A DNA stretch of 64,000 nt, from positions 6,716-70,715 of the forward strand of contig CAZEFR010000007.1 of NCBI GenBank assembly GCA_964511555.1, in the 5' to 3' direction. The notes beneath the pieces were generated by a model, which was given only the letters and a program-made list of their open reading frames with translations, ran no database searches and had not been told where the DNA came from. Position numbers and translations under genes: made by a program. The DNA is from CAIZGX01 sp964511555. GTDB taxonomy: Bacteria > Bacteroidota > Bacteroidia > Flavobacteriales_D > Sanyastnellaceae. Positions 31,464 through 40,289 of the stretch are shown here, piece by piece. How positions within the stretch are numbered: the first letter of the stretch is position 1; each line of letters begins with the position of its first letter.

Positions 31464-34126
31464 TAGTTTTCAGATATTTTTAGGTCTTCACGACGAACAG
31501 CGTGCTGCTTGTCGTTCAAATTAATTTTTCCTTTTGAACGGAAGATGAAGTAGTACTTCGAGAATCCGTCATACGGCTGCGGTGCAGCAAAGATTGGGAG
31601 GAAGTTGTGCTCTTTGCAGAACTGAACCAATTGCGGGCGGTTATGCTCGTCTATGGTTCCAATCTCATCGATGAACAGCGCAATCTTGTTCTCTGGCGCT
31701 GAAACGGCTAAACGATTGATAATAGCCATGACAATAACCAAACGAATCATACGGTCAGTTCCATCCGATTCAACTTGTTCTTTCAAGTCAACACGCTTCA
31801 GTTTTCCTTTTACATCGAGATGCAATTCAATATCGAATAAGTCTTCGAAGTCAATGGTCTTTCCGCTGTCGAGGTATTGATTCAAGATTTTCAAATCTTC
31901 ACCTTGTTCAAATTCGAAAGCCAATTGCGAATTCAAATTTTCAATCGAAGCAATTCTTTCTAGATCGAACAATACACGTTTGTTGTCTACGAGTTCAATG
32001 CGAAGCGATTCAATGTTCGAGATTCTTGTTTTTGCCAAGCTCTCGTTGAAGCGATTGTATACGAACGTTTTGAATTCTTCGTAACGCTTGCGAAGGTTGA
32101 ATGCAGGGTTTGCAAACTGGGTAGAGATACTTCCCAATAGACCATCGATACTTTTTACTTTATCGTTGATACAAGCAATTTCATCTTCCACATACTTGAT
32201 GAATTCTTCTTCATCGGCCATTGCTGAATTCGTTTTGAAACGCAAGTGGTCGAACATGCGGTCTTTGTTGCCTTTCAGCGTGTCGCGATCGGTATTCGAG
32301 ATTTTGATTTTTCCGTAAATCTCATCCAACGATTCTGTTGTATTGAATTCTGTTGGAATAATTCCGAAGGTTTCAATTTCGGCTTTTCTTCTTTTCAATT
32401 CAATCAAACGCTCTTCGCTGCGACGCGTCTCTTCGCGCAATGAATCGAGAAGGAGTGTTTTGTCGGAAAGTTCTTTTTTCAACTTGCTTAAATCACCTTC
32501 GCACTTTTCTTTTTCAGCCTTCATGGTGCGTAGTTCTTTTCCTACCGCTTCGGCTTCTTTTTCAAGTTTTGGTTTGTTCTTCAGCTTGTTCAACTTCTCT
32601 TTTACTTCGTCAATGTCAGCAAGAATTGTATTCAACTCTTTTTGCGCTTTGTCGAAGTTCAATGCAACCGCCCAAAGTTTTTCCAGTTCTGCTTTTTCAC
32701 GCTTCAATTCTTGAAGCTCATCTTTCAATGATTTTACTGAAGGAATGTCTGCAAGAACTAAATCTTTTGGCAATGTGATTTCACCATCGAAGATGCTTAA
32801 CGTGGTTCCCGCTTTGGTGATTTTTTTCTTCACCAACTTGCTTGGAAGCGCTGCAAATTCTTGAGAAAATACCGTGTTCAAGATTTTGCGAATGTCATCT
32901 TTTGCAGTGATCTTGTGGATTAACTGGTCGTCGTAATTTTTAATTTGTGCTTCAAGCTTTCCACAAGTCATGTCTATCTTTTGAAGCTTCGCTTCCAAGT
33001 TCTTCGAATCTAATTTTTGATTCTCAACCATGGTAATGCGCACTTCCGATTCGCGACGTTTTGCGTCGAGATTCAGCAATGATTCTTCCAAGAATTTCTT
33101 TCCTTCGAAAGAAGCAATTTCATCTAATTGAGTTTGAAGATTGATAAATGTTTTTTCTTGAATCTCAACTTCTAACTCACGCTTTCCGATTTCGCGGTTT
33201 AACTCTTCTTGCTTCGGTTTAAGTTTTTCGTTCAGATTAAGAAGCGTTGTTTGATATTGCTTTTCTTTTTCTAAACGAGAACTATCTAGTTCGTTGATAA
33301 CTCCGTTGTATTGTTTGTCGAAGGCATAAACCAAATCGCTAACGATGCGCGTTTTTGCTTTGAACAAATTCACCACTTCACGGAATTCTTCGAACTCCTT
33401 TTGAATGCTTTTTACCGTGCGGATTTCTTCGTTGATACGAAGTAAGTCGTTGATGTCTTTTTTGTTTTTCTGTGAAAAACTTAAGCCTTCATTCTCACGG
33501 TTATCCGCAACAATCAAACTTTCTTTTAAGGTCTTGTTCGTGATTAACTTCGAGTTAATCAGGTAACGATAAACCTTGGAGAAGTTGTTTGAAAGTCCGT
33601 CTGTGCGAACACTGTCTTCTAACCAGATAGCAGCATCGTTCTTTCTTCCTCTCGAATAAACTGTATTGAAGACTTCAGTCTTACTCTTGAATAAATAAAG
33701 GTCAACACCTGCGGTTTTGAGTTCGTCTTGAACTTCATCCCATTTGCGAATGCGTTGGTGAGCGCCTTCACTCTTAAAGAAGTTGTCTGAATTGTATTCG
33801 CCGGTAAAACGGAAGTATTCCAATTCCCCATCGCTGTCTCGTTTAACAAGGATACAATAGTTAGAATCGTTCTTCTTGATTTCGAAAATAATGTAACTCT
33901 GATTGTGAGTAGGGAAGTAGTGATGAATAGTTTCCTTGTCTCCACGGCGCTGTCCGGAAAAGGACATCTTCGATCCATCTACAATGAACAAGAAGTTCAA
34001 GGTGTAAATAAGGGTTGACTTACCAACGTTGTTTGGACCTACCAATTGCAATGAATCGCAATCGTCTAAACGCATTTCCGCGTTCACATAGGTGCTGGTG
34101 TTTATCCCAATAATTCGGGTTATCAT
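31463..34126 (-). CDS. SMC-like ATPase (MksB/JetC type) of a condensin-type complex
   Basis: An 887-residue ATPase with the SMC layout. Walker A is GPNNVGKST (residues 30-38) in the N-terminal head; the middle, about residues 230-640, is coiled coil (REIGKRELEVEIQEKTFINL and ELKREKAELEKLW) around a short central globular part; Walker B is KIALFIDEIGTIDE (residues 814-827). The classical LSGGE signature is not present; SDGTDRMIRLVIVMAI stands in its place. It is smaller than MukB or JetC (over 1000 residues). The first gene of the operon, with its own -7 box at 34176. Loop extrusion or plasmid defence is inferred by family only. Confidence 0.7.
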   Translation of the reverse strand: MITRIIGINTSTYVNAEMRLDDCDSLQLVGPNNVGKSTLIYTLNFLFIVDGSKMSFSGQRRGDKETIHHYFPTHNQSYIIFEIKKNDSNYCILVKRDSDGELEYFRFTGEYNSDNFFKSEGAHQRIRKWDEVQDELKTAGVDLYLFKSKTEVFNTVYSRGRKNDAAIWLEDSVRTDGLSNNFSKVYRYLINSKLITNKTLKESLIVADNRENEGLSFSQKNKKDINDLLRINEEIRTVKSIQKEFEEFREVVNLFKAKTRIVSDLVYAFDKQYNGVINELDSSRLEKEKQYQTTLLNLNEKLKPKQEELNREIGKRELEVEIQEKTFINLQTQLDEIASFEGKKFLEESLLNLDAKRRESEVRITMVENQKLDSKNLEAKLQKIDMTCGKLEAQIKNYDDQLIHKITAKDDIRKILNTVFSQEFAALPSKLVKKKITKAGTTLSIFDGEITLPKDLVLADIPSVKSLKDELQELKREKAELEKLWAVALNFDKAQKELNTILADIDEVKEKLNKLKNKPKLEKEAEAVGKELRTMKAEKEKCEGDLSKLKKELSDKTLLLDSLREETRRSEERLIELKRRKAEIETFGIIPTEFNTTESLDEIYGKIKISNTDRDTLKGNKDRMFDHLRFKTNSAMADEEEFIKYVEDEIACINDKVKSIDGLLGSISTQFANPAFNLRKRYEEFKTFVYNRFNESLAKTRISNIESLRIELVDNKRVLFDLERIASIENLNSQLAFEFEQGEDLKILNQYLDSGKTIDFEDLFDIELHLDVKGKLKRVDLKEQVESDGTDRMIRLVIVMAIINRLAVSAPENKIALFIDEIGTIDEHNRPQLVQFCKEHNFLPIFAAPQPYDGFSKYYFIFRSKGKINLNDKQHAVRREDLKISEN

Positions 34127-34175
34127 ACGAAAAAGTTTAGGTCATGTGTTGTGCGACAAATTCGCACCGAACACA

Positions 34176-34183
34176 CAAATCTA
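34176..34183 (-). promoter_or_regulatory. -7 promoter box (TAGATTTG) of the condensin-like operon
   Basis: Exact TAnnTTTG on the minus strand, 49 bases before the SMC start, in the gap after tadA. The -33 region reads TTTTCG about 19 bases upstream, a weak match. Confidence 0.5.
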
Positions 34184-34241
34184 AACGGCTTGCGTCGCTT
34201 CGAAAAGGAATGTTAATAAATGTGGAAAAGTAGGCTTTGTG

Positions 34242-34697
34242 CTACTTGCGCTTGTTCTCGAAGAACTGTTTCAGAATGGAAGCACAGTCGTCTTCCATAA
34301 TCCCTCCAATCCATTCAGTCTTAGGGTGTAGCAGTTTTTTATCTTCAGTTTGAAAGATGGAAAACCCCCTTTTCTGGTCGAAGGCTCCGAACACAATTCG
34401 ACCAATTCGGGTGTTGTAAGCCGCACCTGCGCACATGACGCAAGGTTCAAGCGTTACATAAAGGGTGCATTTATCCAAGGACTTTCCGCTCAGATACTCC
34501 GAAGCGGCTGTGAACGCTTGCATTTCAGCATGAGCAGTGAAGTCGTGCAGGCGCTCAACCAGGTTGTGTCCACGCGCAATAATTCGGTCATCGGCAACTA
34601 TCACACATCCGACTGGAACTTCATCTTGTTCAGCAGCATAGATGGCCTCTTTGATGGCCATCTTCATATAAAATTCGTCTTTGTTAGCGTCGTTCAA
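34242..34697 (-). CDS. tRNA adenosine deaminase / nucleoside deaminase (TadA-like)
   Basis: A 151-residue zinc deaminase. HAEMQAFTAA supplies the zinc His and the catalytic Glu; LEPCVMCAGAAYNTRIGRIVFGA supplies the two zinc cysteines and the family's characteristic helix. Most likely it converts A34 of tRNA-Arg(ACG) to inosine; guanine deaminases look alike, but the HAEMQA context fits TadA. It begins 14 bases inside the preceding glycosyltransferase gene, so translation is coupled. Confidence 0.88.
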   Translation of the reverse strand: MNDANKDEFYMKMAIKEAIYAAEQDEVPVGCVIVADDRIIARGHNLVERLHDFTAHAEMQAFTAASEYLSGKSLDKCTLYVTLEPCVMCAGAAYNTRIGRIVFGAFDQKRGFSIFQTEDKKLLHPKTEWIGGIMEDDCASILKQFFENKRK

Positions 34698-35688
34698 AAT
34701 GTGTGGTGTCGTTTAAATAATTCACGAAATCTTTGGTTGAAATTTCATTTTCGTTTGCGGTGGGAAAGTTAAATTTTTCCTCCCAATATTTCGCTAAGTA
34801 CTCTTGTTCGAATTGTCCGGAAGTAGGAATGAGCAGTGCCTTTTTACCAATGGTTGCGAGTTCCATGAGGGTGCTATAGCCAGAGCGACAGACTATGTGA
34901 GAAGACTCATTCATGAGTTGTTCTAGTTGAGTGCTATTGCAGTATCCCAATTCTATGACTAACTCTGATTTAGGAATTGACTTGCTTTCCCCTGCGACAA
35001 CAATTGGAAATCCAAGCTGAAGGGTCTCTTCAACAATGTCTTTCGCAAAGCGAGACCGCTGAGGTTCAGGCCCCGAGAGAATCAAGAGTAATTGCTTTTT
35101 TGTTGAAGATTGATTTTTTTTGATTTGGCTGAGTGGACCAATGAATTTGGCTTTTACGTGAGTTGTTGTTTTACTCAAGTTTCCACTCAGGTTATGTTCT
35201 GCATTAAAATCGGGTATTTCTATCTTGTTGAATCGTTTAAGATTTTTGTTGAGTACCATTTGTGGTAAAACTAAAAGCAGTTTCGGTCCGGGTAAAGTGA
35301 GTTGATGGGTAAGTAATACCGAATGAACGTTCGGGTGGTAAAAGCCGTATCGGTTGTCTGAATAAATTACGTCGTAAGAGTTGCTTTCGAGATGCCTACT
35401 TAACCAGCTGTTTTCTTTTTTCCAATTGGATCTAAACTCGAAAACACGCAGTCCCAATTTGAAAAACAATCCCTTGCCACTTTCAATTTGAATGTGGTTG
35501 TTGGGCAGGGTGACGTGTATTATTAGGGATGGAAATTTTTTTCTGAAAAAGGATTCTTGATTTTCAGAACAAGCGATTTCAACGGTATTTCCTTCTTGAA
35601 TGAATTGGGAAATACGCTCACTACCGCGAGTCATATGTCCGTACCCCCAATCGAGTGCTGCGAAAAGTATTTTCTTCGAAGTGCTCAG
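34684..35688 (-). CDS. Glycosyltransferase (MurG-like, Glyco_trans_1_3 type), apparent CTG start
   Basis: A 334-residue GT-B protein if translation starts at the CTG at 35688-35686. The ATG at 35634 would cut off STSKKILFAALDWGYGH, which is the family's N-terminal strand and nucleotide-sugar motif (normally ILFAALDWGLGHATR). The frame upstream is open only to the CTG region and then meets a stop; no ATG, GTG or TTG is available. The C-terminal half has LLILSGPEPQRSRF, VIELGYCNSTQLEQLMNESS and VCRSGYSTLMELATIGKKAL, typical of the donor-binding domain. It begins one base after the PDZ gene stop and overlaps tadA. Confidence 0.78.
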   Translation of the reverse strand: MSTSKKILFAALDWGYGHMTRGSERISQFIQEGNTVEIACSENQESFFRKKFPSLIIHVTLPNNHIQIESGKGLFFKLGLRVFEFRSNWKKENSWLSRHLESNSYDVIYSDNRYGFYHPNVHSVLLTHQLTLPGPKLLLVLPQMVLNKNLKRFNKIEIPDFNAEHNLSGNLSKTTTHVKAKFIGPLSQIKKNQSSTKKQLLLILSGPEPQRSRFAKDIVEETLQLGFPIVVAGESKSIPKSELVIELGYCNSTQLEQLMNESSHIVCRSGYSTLMELATIGKKALLIPTSGQFEQEYLAKYWEEKFNFPTANENEISTKDFVNYLNDTTHFERR

Positions 35689-35689
35689 G

Positions 35690-36310
35690 CTAGGGACGAG
35701 TTATTCTGATTTCGCGTTGCATGTTATTGCCTCCTTGTGCGGGTATGAAGTAACCGGTTACTTTTTTCTTTTTGCCGTTTCGAAGAACTGTGAGGTTTGC
35801 TTCATCTCCAACTGCATATTGTTTGAGCGTTTGAACTAATTCATTGAAGTTGTGAATGGATTGCTTGTTCAATTCAACAATGACGTCACCTGTTTGCAGA
35901 CCAAGTGCAGCTCCAAGACTAACTGGAGAGACAGTCTCGATCATTACGCCCTCACCCTTGAATGAACGAGCAGGAGTAATTCCAATTTTAGCGCTGTTAT
36001 CTGGCGAACCAAATCCGAAAGGCATTTCATTAGGCAAACCGAATACCATTCCTTCAGGCATTTGGAAATTGTTCTCGAAGTTGAAATTAAACGCAGTATC
36101 CATAATGGAAAGGTCAATGTCTGGAAATTGCTTCATGATGTCTTTCATGTTTTCCAATTGATCTCCTTCAAAATTGAAGATCAGTGTGTCTAATTGCCCT
36201 GTACTTGAAGTGTCTATCTTAATAATAGTAACATGATTTTTCTTCTGCACTTGAGCGAAAGAGATTGCGCTGAACAAGCAAATAGTAATAAGTGAAAAAA
36301 ATGATTTCAT
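35690..36310 (-). CDS. Secreted PDZ-domain protein
   Basis: A 206-residue exported protein. Signal peptide MKSFFSLITICLFSAISFAQ, a short middle region, then a PDZ domain (IGITPARSFKGEGVMIETVS, SLGAALGLQTGDVIVELNKQ, NFNELVQTLKQYAVGDEANL). There is no protease domain, so it may be an adaptor that recognises C-termini. The ATG at 36310 is preferred to the frame's upstream start at 36334 because the signal peptide begins there. It is followed after one base by the CTG of the glycosyltransferase. Confidence 0.82.
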   Translation of the reverse strand: MKSFFSLITICLFSAISFAQVQKKNHVTIIKIDTSSTGQLDTLIFNFEGDQLENMKDIMKQFPDIDLSIMDTAFNFNFENNFQMPEGMVFGLPNEMPFGFGSPDNSAKIGITPARSFKGEGVMIETVSPVSLGAALGLQTGDVIVELNKQSIHNFNELVQTLKQYAVGDEANLTVLRNGKKKKVTGYFIPAQGGNNMQREIRITRP

Positions 36311-36331
36311 GGTGTAATTATTATTCAGGTT

Positions 36332-36339
36332 CAAAATTA
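36332..36339 (-). promoter_or_regulatory. -7 promoter box (TAATTTTG) of the PDZ-glycosyltransferase-tadA run
   Basis: Exact TAnnTTTG on the minus strand, overlapping the stop codon of the GH13 gene and 21 bases before the PDZ gene start. Confidence 0.5.
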
Positions 36340-38226
36340 AAATGAAATTTCAATCAAAGAAAATCCTTTAGCAGGAATCGAAAAGGATTTGTCCCAAGAA
36401 ATTTTTTCGTCGGTTAGAATGTTCTTTCCACATATGACCTGCTTCGTGATTTCCTTCAGAGATTCCATTGGAAAGTCAAATGCGGTCTCATTCAGATTGT
36501 ACATGCAAAGGATTGCTTTTTTTCCATCGCTAGATTTTCTTGCATATACATAAGTGTTGTCATTCGGAACGAATTGAGTGAGTCTACTCGTTGCAAGCCA
36601 TTCGTTCTTCTTCCGATAGTTTAACAGTGATTGAATGAAATCGAATGCCTCATTTTGAATGTCGGTTCTTCCTTTCTTTTCGAAGGCGTTCACTCTGTGA
36701 TCAGGCCAACCGCCGGGGAATTCTTCCCGAACATGTGCATCGGGATCGCAGAATCCCGTCATTAAAATTTCCGTTCCATAATAAACACATGGAATGCCTC
36801 GAAGTGTTAAGAGCATAGCATGCGCAATTTTCCATTTTTCGAAATCTTTGTTGAGTAGGGAATAGATTCGAGCAAGGTCGTGGTTGTCTAGGAATGTTAC
36901 TAAGTTTTCTGGCTTCGCGTAGAGATGGTCGTGGGCTAAGTCTAGTTCAATTCTTCTCAAGCCTTCTTCCCACCCAAAAGGCTCTGTAAGTCCTTTGGTT
37001 ATTGCGAAATAAAGCTGAAAGTCGGTTACACCGTCTAAATTCGAATCGAAATTTTGTCCAACTTTTTTCCCTTCGGTAAACCAAGCTTGAACAGCTGATC
37101 CTTGTACCCAAGTTTCTCCGAAAAGAAATAAATTAGGGTACTCTTTTATGAGAGCTTCGTTTAGCTTCGACATAAAAAGTTGATCGGGGTAACTGTAAGT
37201 GTCGATTCGAAACGCATCGATATTTCCCATTTCAACCCACCAAATGGAATTCTGGATGAGGTATTTGGAGAGGTGAGGGTCTTGCTGATTCAGGTCGGGC
37301 ATGTGTTTGTCGAACCATCCGTTAGCCATTAGGTTCTTGTCGTATTCGCTGGCATAAGGATCCATCATCGTTTCAGCGCGATAGTTGGTCTTGGTGTAGG
37401 TGGGGAACCAATGAAACCAATTGCTGTCGGGCATTTCACGAAAAAGTCTGTGCTGGTCGCCCCAATGGTTGTAGACTATGTCCCAAACATGTTTAATTTC
37501 CTTCTTTTGCATGCTTGAAGTCAGGGAATACAGTTCTTCAAGCGTTCCAATGCGAGGGTCTATACGATAAGAGTCTGTCGTTGCATAACCGTGGTACGAG
37601 TCTCTTTTTTCGTTGTTCTCAACAATGGGGTTTATCCAAAGTGCAGTGAATCCTAGGTCAGCGATATAGTCGAGATGGTTTTGAATTCCTTTCAAATCGC
37701 CACCACGTCTACCTTTTAATTCATCGCGGTGAACGCCTTGAAAATAATTCGCCACAGAATCATTACTCGCATCGCCGTTTGCAAAGCGGTCGGGGAAGAC
37801 GAGATATATCGCATCGGCTTGGGAGAGCCCTTGAGGATTAGCGGATTTAGGGATAATTGAGTAGGGAATCATTACGCTTCCTGATGACCCCGCAGCATTG
37901 ACAATGAAATAAATGTTATTGTCGCTGGGCTGCTTCTTTATTTCCAAACTGACGTAATAGTAGTTGTTCAATTTTGACTTTTCAACTTTAAGTAAAGACG
38001 CATATTTTTCACTTTCAGGATGCATTGAAATACTTAGATCACTTGATTCTTTGGTGTAAAATAATAATTCAACCTCACTATTATTTAGACCACTGAACCA
38101 ATTTGGGGGGTCTATTCGATCTATGTTTGGAGGAGTGGTTCGTTCAAACCAATTAACCGTCTGTCCGAATGTAAAAGAGGACATGAACAAAAGAAATGTG
38201 GAAAAATAGAGCGAACTTTTTTTCAT
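36337..38226 (-). CDS. GH13 neopullulanase/cyclomaltodextrinase-like enzyme (SusA type)
   Basis: A 629-residue exported alpha-glucan hydrolase. Signal peptide MKKSSLYFSTFLLFMSSFTFGQ; residues about 23-130 form the N-terminal beta domain of cyclomaltodextrinases; then the TIM barrel with IVYNHWGDQH (region I), IDAFRIDTYSYPD (nucleophile Asp), NLFLFGETWVQG (acid/base Glu) and VTFLDNHDLARIY (third acid). All three catalytic residues are in place. The divergent neighbour is a T9SS-exported starch-binding-like protein, so this pair may form a small alpha-glucan locus. No SusC/SusD-like genes are in the window. Confidence 0.9.
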   Translation of the reverse strand: MKKSSLYFSTFLLFMSSFTFGQTVNWFERTTPPNIDRIDPPNWFSGLNNSEVELLFYTKESSDLSISMHPESEKYASLLKVEKSKLNNYYYVSLEIKKQPSDNNIYFIVNAAGSSGSVMIPYSIIPKSANPQGLSQADAIYLVFPDRFANGDASNDSVANYFQGVHRDELKGRRGGDLKGIQNHLDYIADLGFTALWINPIVENNEKRDSYHGYATTDSYRIDPRIGTLEELYSLTSSMQKKEIKHVWDIVYNHWGDQHRLFREMPDSNWFHWFPTYTKTNYRAETMMDPYASEYDKNLMANGWFDKHMPDLNQQDPHLSKYLIQNSIWWVEMGNIDAFRIDTYSYPDQLFMSKLNEALIKEYPNLFLFGETWVQGSAVQAWFTEGKKVGQNFDSNLDGVTDFQLYFAITKGLTEPFGWEEGLRRIELDLAHDHLYAKPENLVTFLDNHDLARIYSLLNKDFEKWKIAHAMLLTLRGIPCVYYGTEILMTGFCDPDAHVREEFPGGWPDHRVNAFEKKGRTDIQNEAFDFIQSLLNYRKKNEWLATSRLTQFVPNDNTYVYARKSSDGKKAILCMYNLNETAFDFPMESLKEITKQVICGKNILTDEKISWDKSFSIPAKGFSLIEISF

Positions 38227-38265
38227 GATTTACGTCTTAGTGGGGTAGGAAACACTTTTTCGATA

Positions 38266-38273
38266 TATATTTG
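38266..38273 (+). promoter_or_regulatory. -7 promoter box (TATATTTG) of the four-module starch-binding-like gene
   Basis: Exact TAnnTTTG, 47 bases before the ATG at 38321. Confidence 0.55.
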
Positions 38274-38320
38274 GAAAGTGTTAAAAGTACACGAACTACA
38301 GTAATCTAATTTAAAAACCT

Positions 38321-40036
38321 ATGAAAAAAATTTTTACATTCTGTTTCGTAGCGTTATCAGCAATGTGGGCTCAAGCTCAAGTTGCAGTAACGTTTAACGT
38401 TGACATGACTGGCCAAACTGTAAACGCTAATGGCGTTCACATCGCCGGTAATTTCAACGACGTTAACTACGATGGTACTGCTGAAAACCCAGCGTATGTT
38501 AACTGGAATCCGTCTTCTATTGCCTTGTCTGATCAAGGGAATGGCATTTGGTCGGTAACCCTAAGTTTGGTTCCCGAGCTTTACATGTTCAAATTCATCA
38601 ACGGAAATGATTGGCCTTTAAGTGAGGATGTTCCAAGTGCCTGTCAGTTTGATGTTAATGGTGGAGATGATCGTTTTTGGTCTATTTCTGGGTTGAACGC
38701 TACAGAGAGTATGACGGTATGCTATGCGTCATGTGCTGCATGTGGAGAGAACACAGTTCGTTTTCGCGTGGACATGACTCAAGAAGCTGATGGAATTAAC
38801 CCTGCTGGAATTTTCATCGCTGGAGAGTTTCAAGGATGGAATCCAGCTGGTTCTCAGTTGATTGATCCAGATGGAAACGGTACTTTCGAAGGTTACTTCT
38901 CTATTGGCACTGCAACTTCAACTCAGTTCAAGTTCCTTAACGGAAACGACTGGGTTTTCGAAGAAGCGATACCTGCGGAATGTAACGTTTTTGGAAACCG
39001 CTCAATTGAAGTTACGGATGCAAACACTGTTGCAGATATTATTTGCTTCAGCGCTTGTGGACCATGTCAAGCTCCAACCCCTGTGTTGTTCCGAGTTGAT
39101 ATGTCTTTGCAAACAGTAAACGAAAATGGTCCTCACGTCGCAGGTAGTTTCCAAGGATGGAGCCCTAGCGATCCAAACACATTAATGACAGACCCAGACG
39201 GAGACAATATCTATGAAGTGACTCTTTTACTTCAACCAGGTACCTATCAGTACAAATTTGTCAATGGTGATGAGTGGGCTGATGGTAACGAATCTTTACC
39301 TGCTGATTGTAACGTAAATGGTAACCGTGTACTTACAGTAGGTGCTGAGCCAGGTGTTGAGCATTTCTGCTACAGCCAGTGTGGAGCTGAGTGTGTTACA
39401 GATCCAGATCCGGCTGACATCACTTTCCGAGTGAATATGTTGAGCACTGCTCCAAGTGCAGACGGTGTTTGGTTAATAGGTGGATTCACCAATCCAGCAT
39501 GGCAAGCAGGTGCAACTCAAATGAGTGATGATGATTTAGACGGAGTTTATGAGTGCACTATCAACGTTTCTGGACTTGCTGACATTCAATACAAATTCGT
39601 AAACGGAGATGTTACAGTGCCGGCTAACGAAGAAAGTGTAGGAATTGCAAACTGCGGAATTGAGAATGGAATCGGAGGTTACAACCGTACTCACACTCGC
39701 TCTGGTATTGCTGAAGTATTGAATACAGTATGTTTCGATTCTTGTGCTGATTGTATCATTGGAATTCAAGAAGCTATGGCTTTAACAGTATTAAATGCAT
39801 TTCCAGTACCAGCGAATGAGTTCGTAACTCTTTCTTTCGGTCAAGTGAAATCTGCACCTATTACTGTTCGTGTAATGAACAATCTAGGTCAAGTAGTTTC
39901 TAGTCAGTACATGGGTAACCTGCCAGTTGGTAACAACCAAATCAGAGTTGATTTGCAAGATGTATCAAGCGGTATTTACGCAATTGAAATTTCTAATGGT
40001 TTAGATAAAACTGCTGTTCAAATCGCAGTTCAATAA
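38321..40036 (+). CDS. T9SS-exported protein with four starch-binding-like modules
   Basis: A 571-residue surface protein. Signal peptide to residue 20; four related modules at about 21-141, 145-249, 254-356 and 366-478; T9SS sorting domain 490-571 (FPVPANEFVTLSFG, GIYAIEIS). Each module reads FxVDMxxQ, then an xHxAGxFQGW-like turn and a KFxNGxxW strand, like the E-set/CBM domains of starch-active proteins. Each ends in a cysteine cluster (CYASCAAC, CFSACGPC, CYSQCGAEC, CFDSCADC). No hydrolase motif. It probably binds alpha-glucan for the divergent GH13 enzyme. Its own promoter and terminator make it a single-gene transcript. Confidence 0.85.
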   Translation: MKKIFTFCFVALSAMWAQAQVAVTFNVDMTGQTVNANGVHIAGNFNDVNYDGTAENPAYVNWNPSSIALSDQGNGIWSVTLSLVPELYMFKFINGNDWPLSEDVPSACQFDVNGGDDRFWSISGLNATESMTVCYASCAACGENTVRFRVDMTQEADGINPAGIFIAGEFQGWNPAGSQLIDPDGNGTFEGYFSIGTATSTQFKFLNGNDWVFEEAIPAECNVFGNRSIEVTDANTVADIICFSACGPCQAPTPVLFRVDMSLQTVNENGPHVAGSFQGWSPSDPNTLMTDPDGDNIYEVTLLLQPGTYQYKFVNGDEWADGNESLPADCNVNGNRVLTVGAEPGVEHFCYSQCGAECVTDPDPADITFRVNMLSTAPSADGVWLIGGFTNPAWQAGATQMSDDDLDGVYECTINVSGLADIQYKFVNGDVTVPANEESVGIANCGIENGIGGYNRTHTRSGIAEVLNTVCFDSCADCIIGIQEAMALTVLNAFPVPANEFVTLSFGQVKSAPITVRVMNNLGQVVSSQYMGNLPVGNNQIRVDLQDVSSGIYAIEISNGLDKTAVQIAVQ

Positions 40037-40063
40037 TTCATTTAGACAGATTAATTTGAGAAG

Positions 40064-40090
40064 AAGGCTGCCATTTGGCAGCCTTTTTTT
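40064..40090 (+). terminator. Intrinsic terminator of the starch-binding-like gene
   Basis: Stem AAGGCTGCCA / TGGCAGCCTT with a very small loop, followed by a long T-run. Confidence 0.88.
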
Positions 40091-40133
40091 ATTTTGTAAT
40101 CTAGAAAGAGTATGAGGTCAATCAAAAGTTGTA

Positions 40134-40168
40134 GAAAAAACAAACCCCCGAACGTTTTCGAGGGTTTG
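40134..40168 (-). terminator. Intrinsic terminator of the SGNH hydrolase gene
   Basis: A 12-bp stem with one mismatch (CAAACCC.CGAA / TTCG.GGGTTTG) around a CGTT loop, followed on the minus strand by six T. It is about 120 bases past the stop of the gene at 40290. Confidence 0.75.
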
Positions 40169-40289
40169 CTTTACCTTAACTAAAAAGACCTACAGCAGAA
40201 GCTGCAAATGGACTTAACGGCCGCGAAAGTACGTCAGTACTTGAGTTCTTTCAAACAAATATTCAGTTGAGTTTTGAACATTTAAATGC

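Noticed and set aside
32343..32778. Plus-strand open frames of 112-123 residues opposite the SMC gene
   Set aside because: They lie antisense to the coiled coil, where biased codons keep the opposite strand open. No promoter, no family motif, and the composition (Ser/Phe-rich) is that of an antisense artefact.
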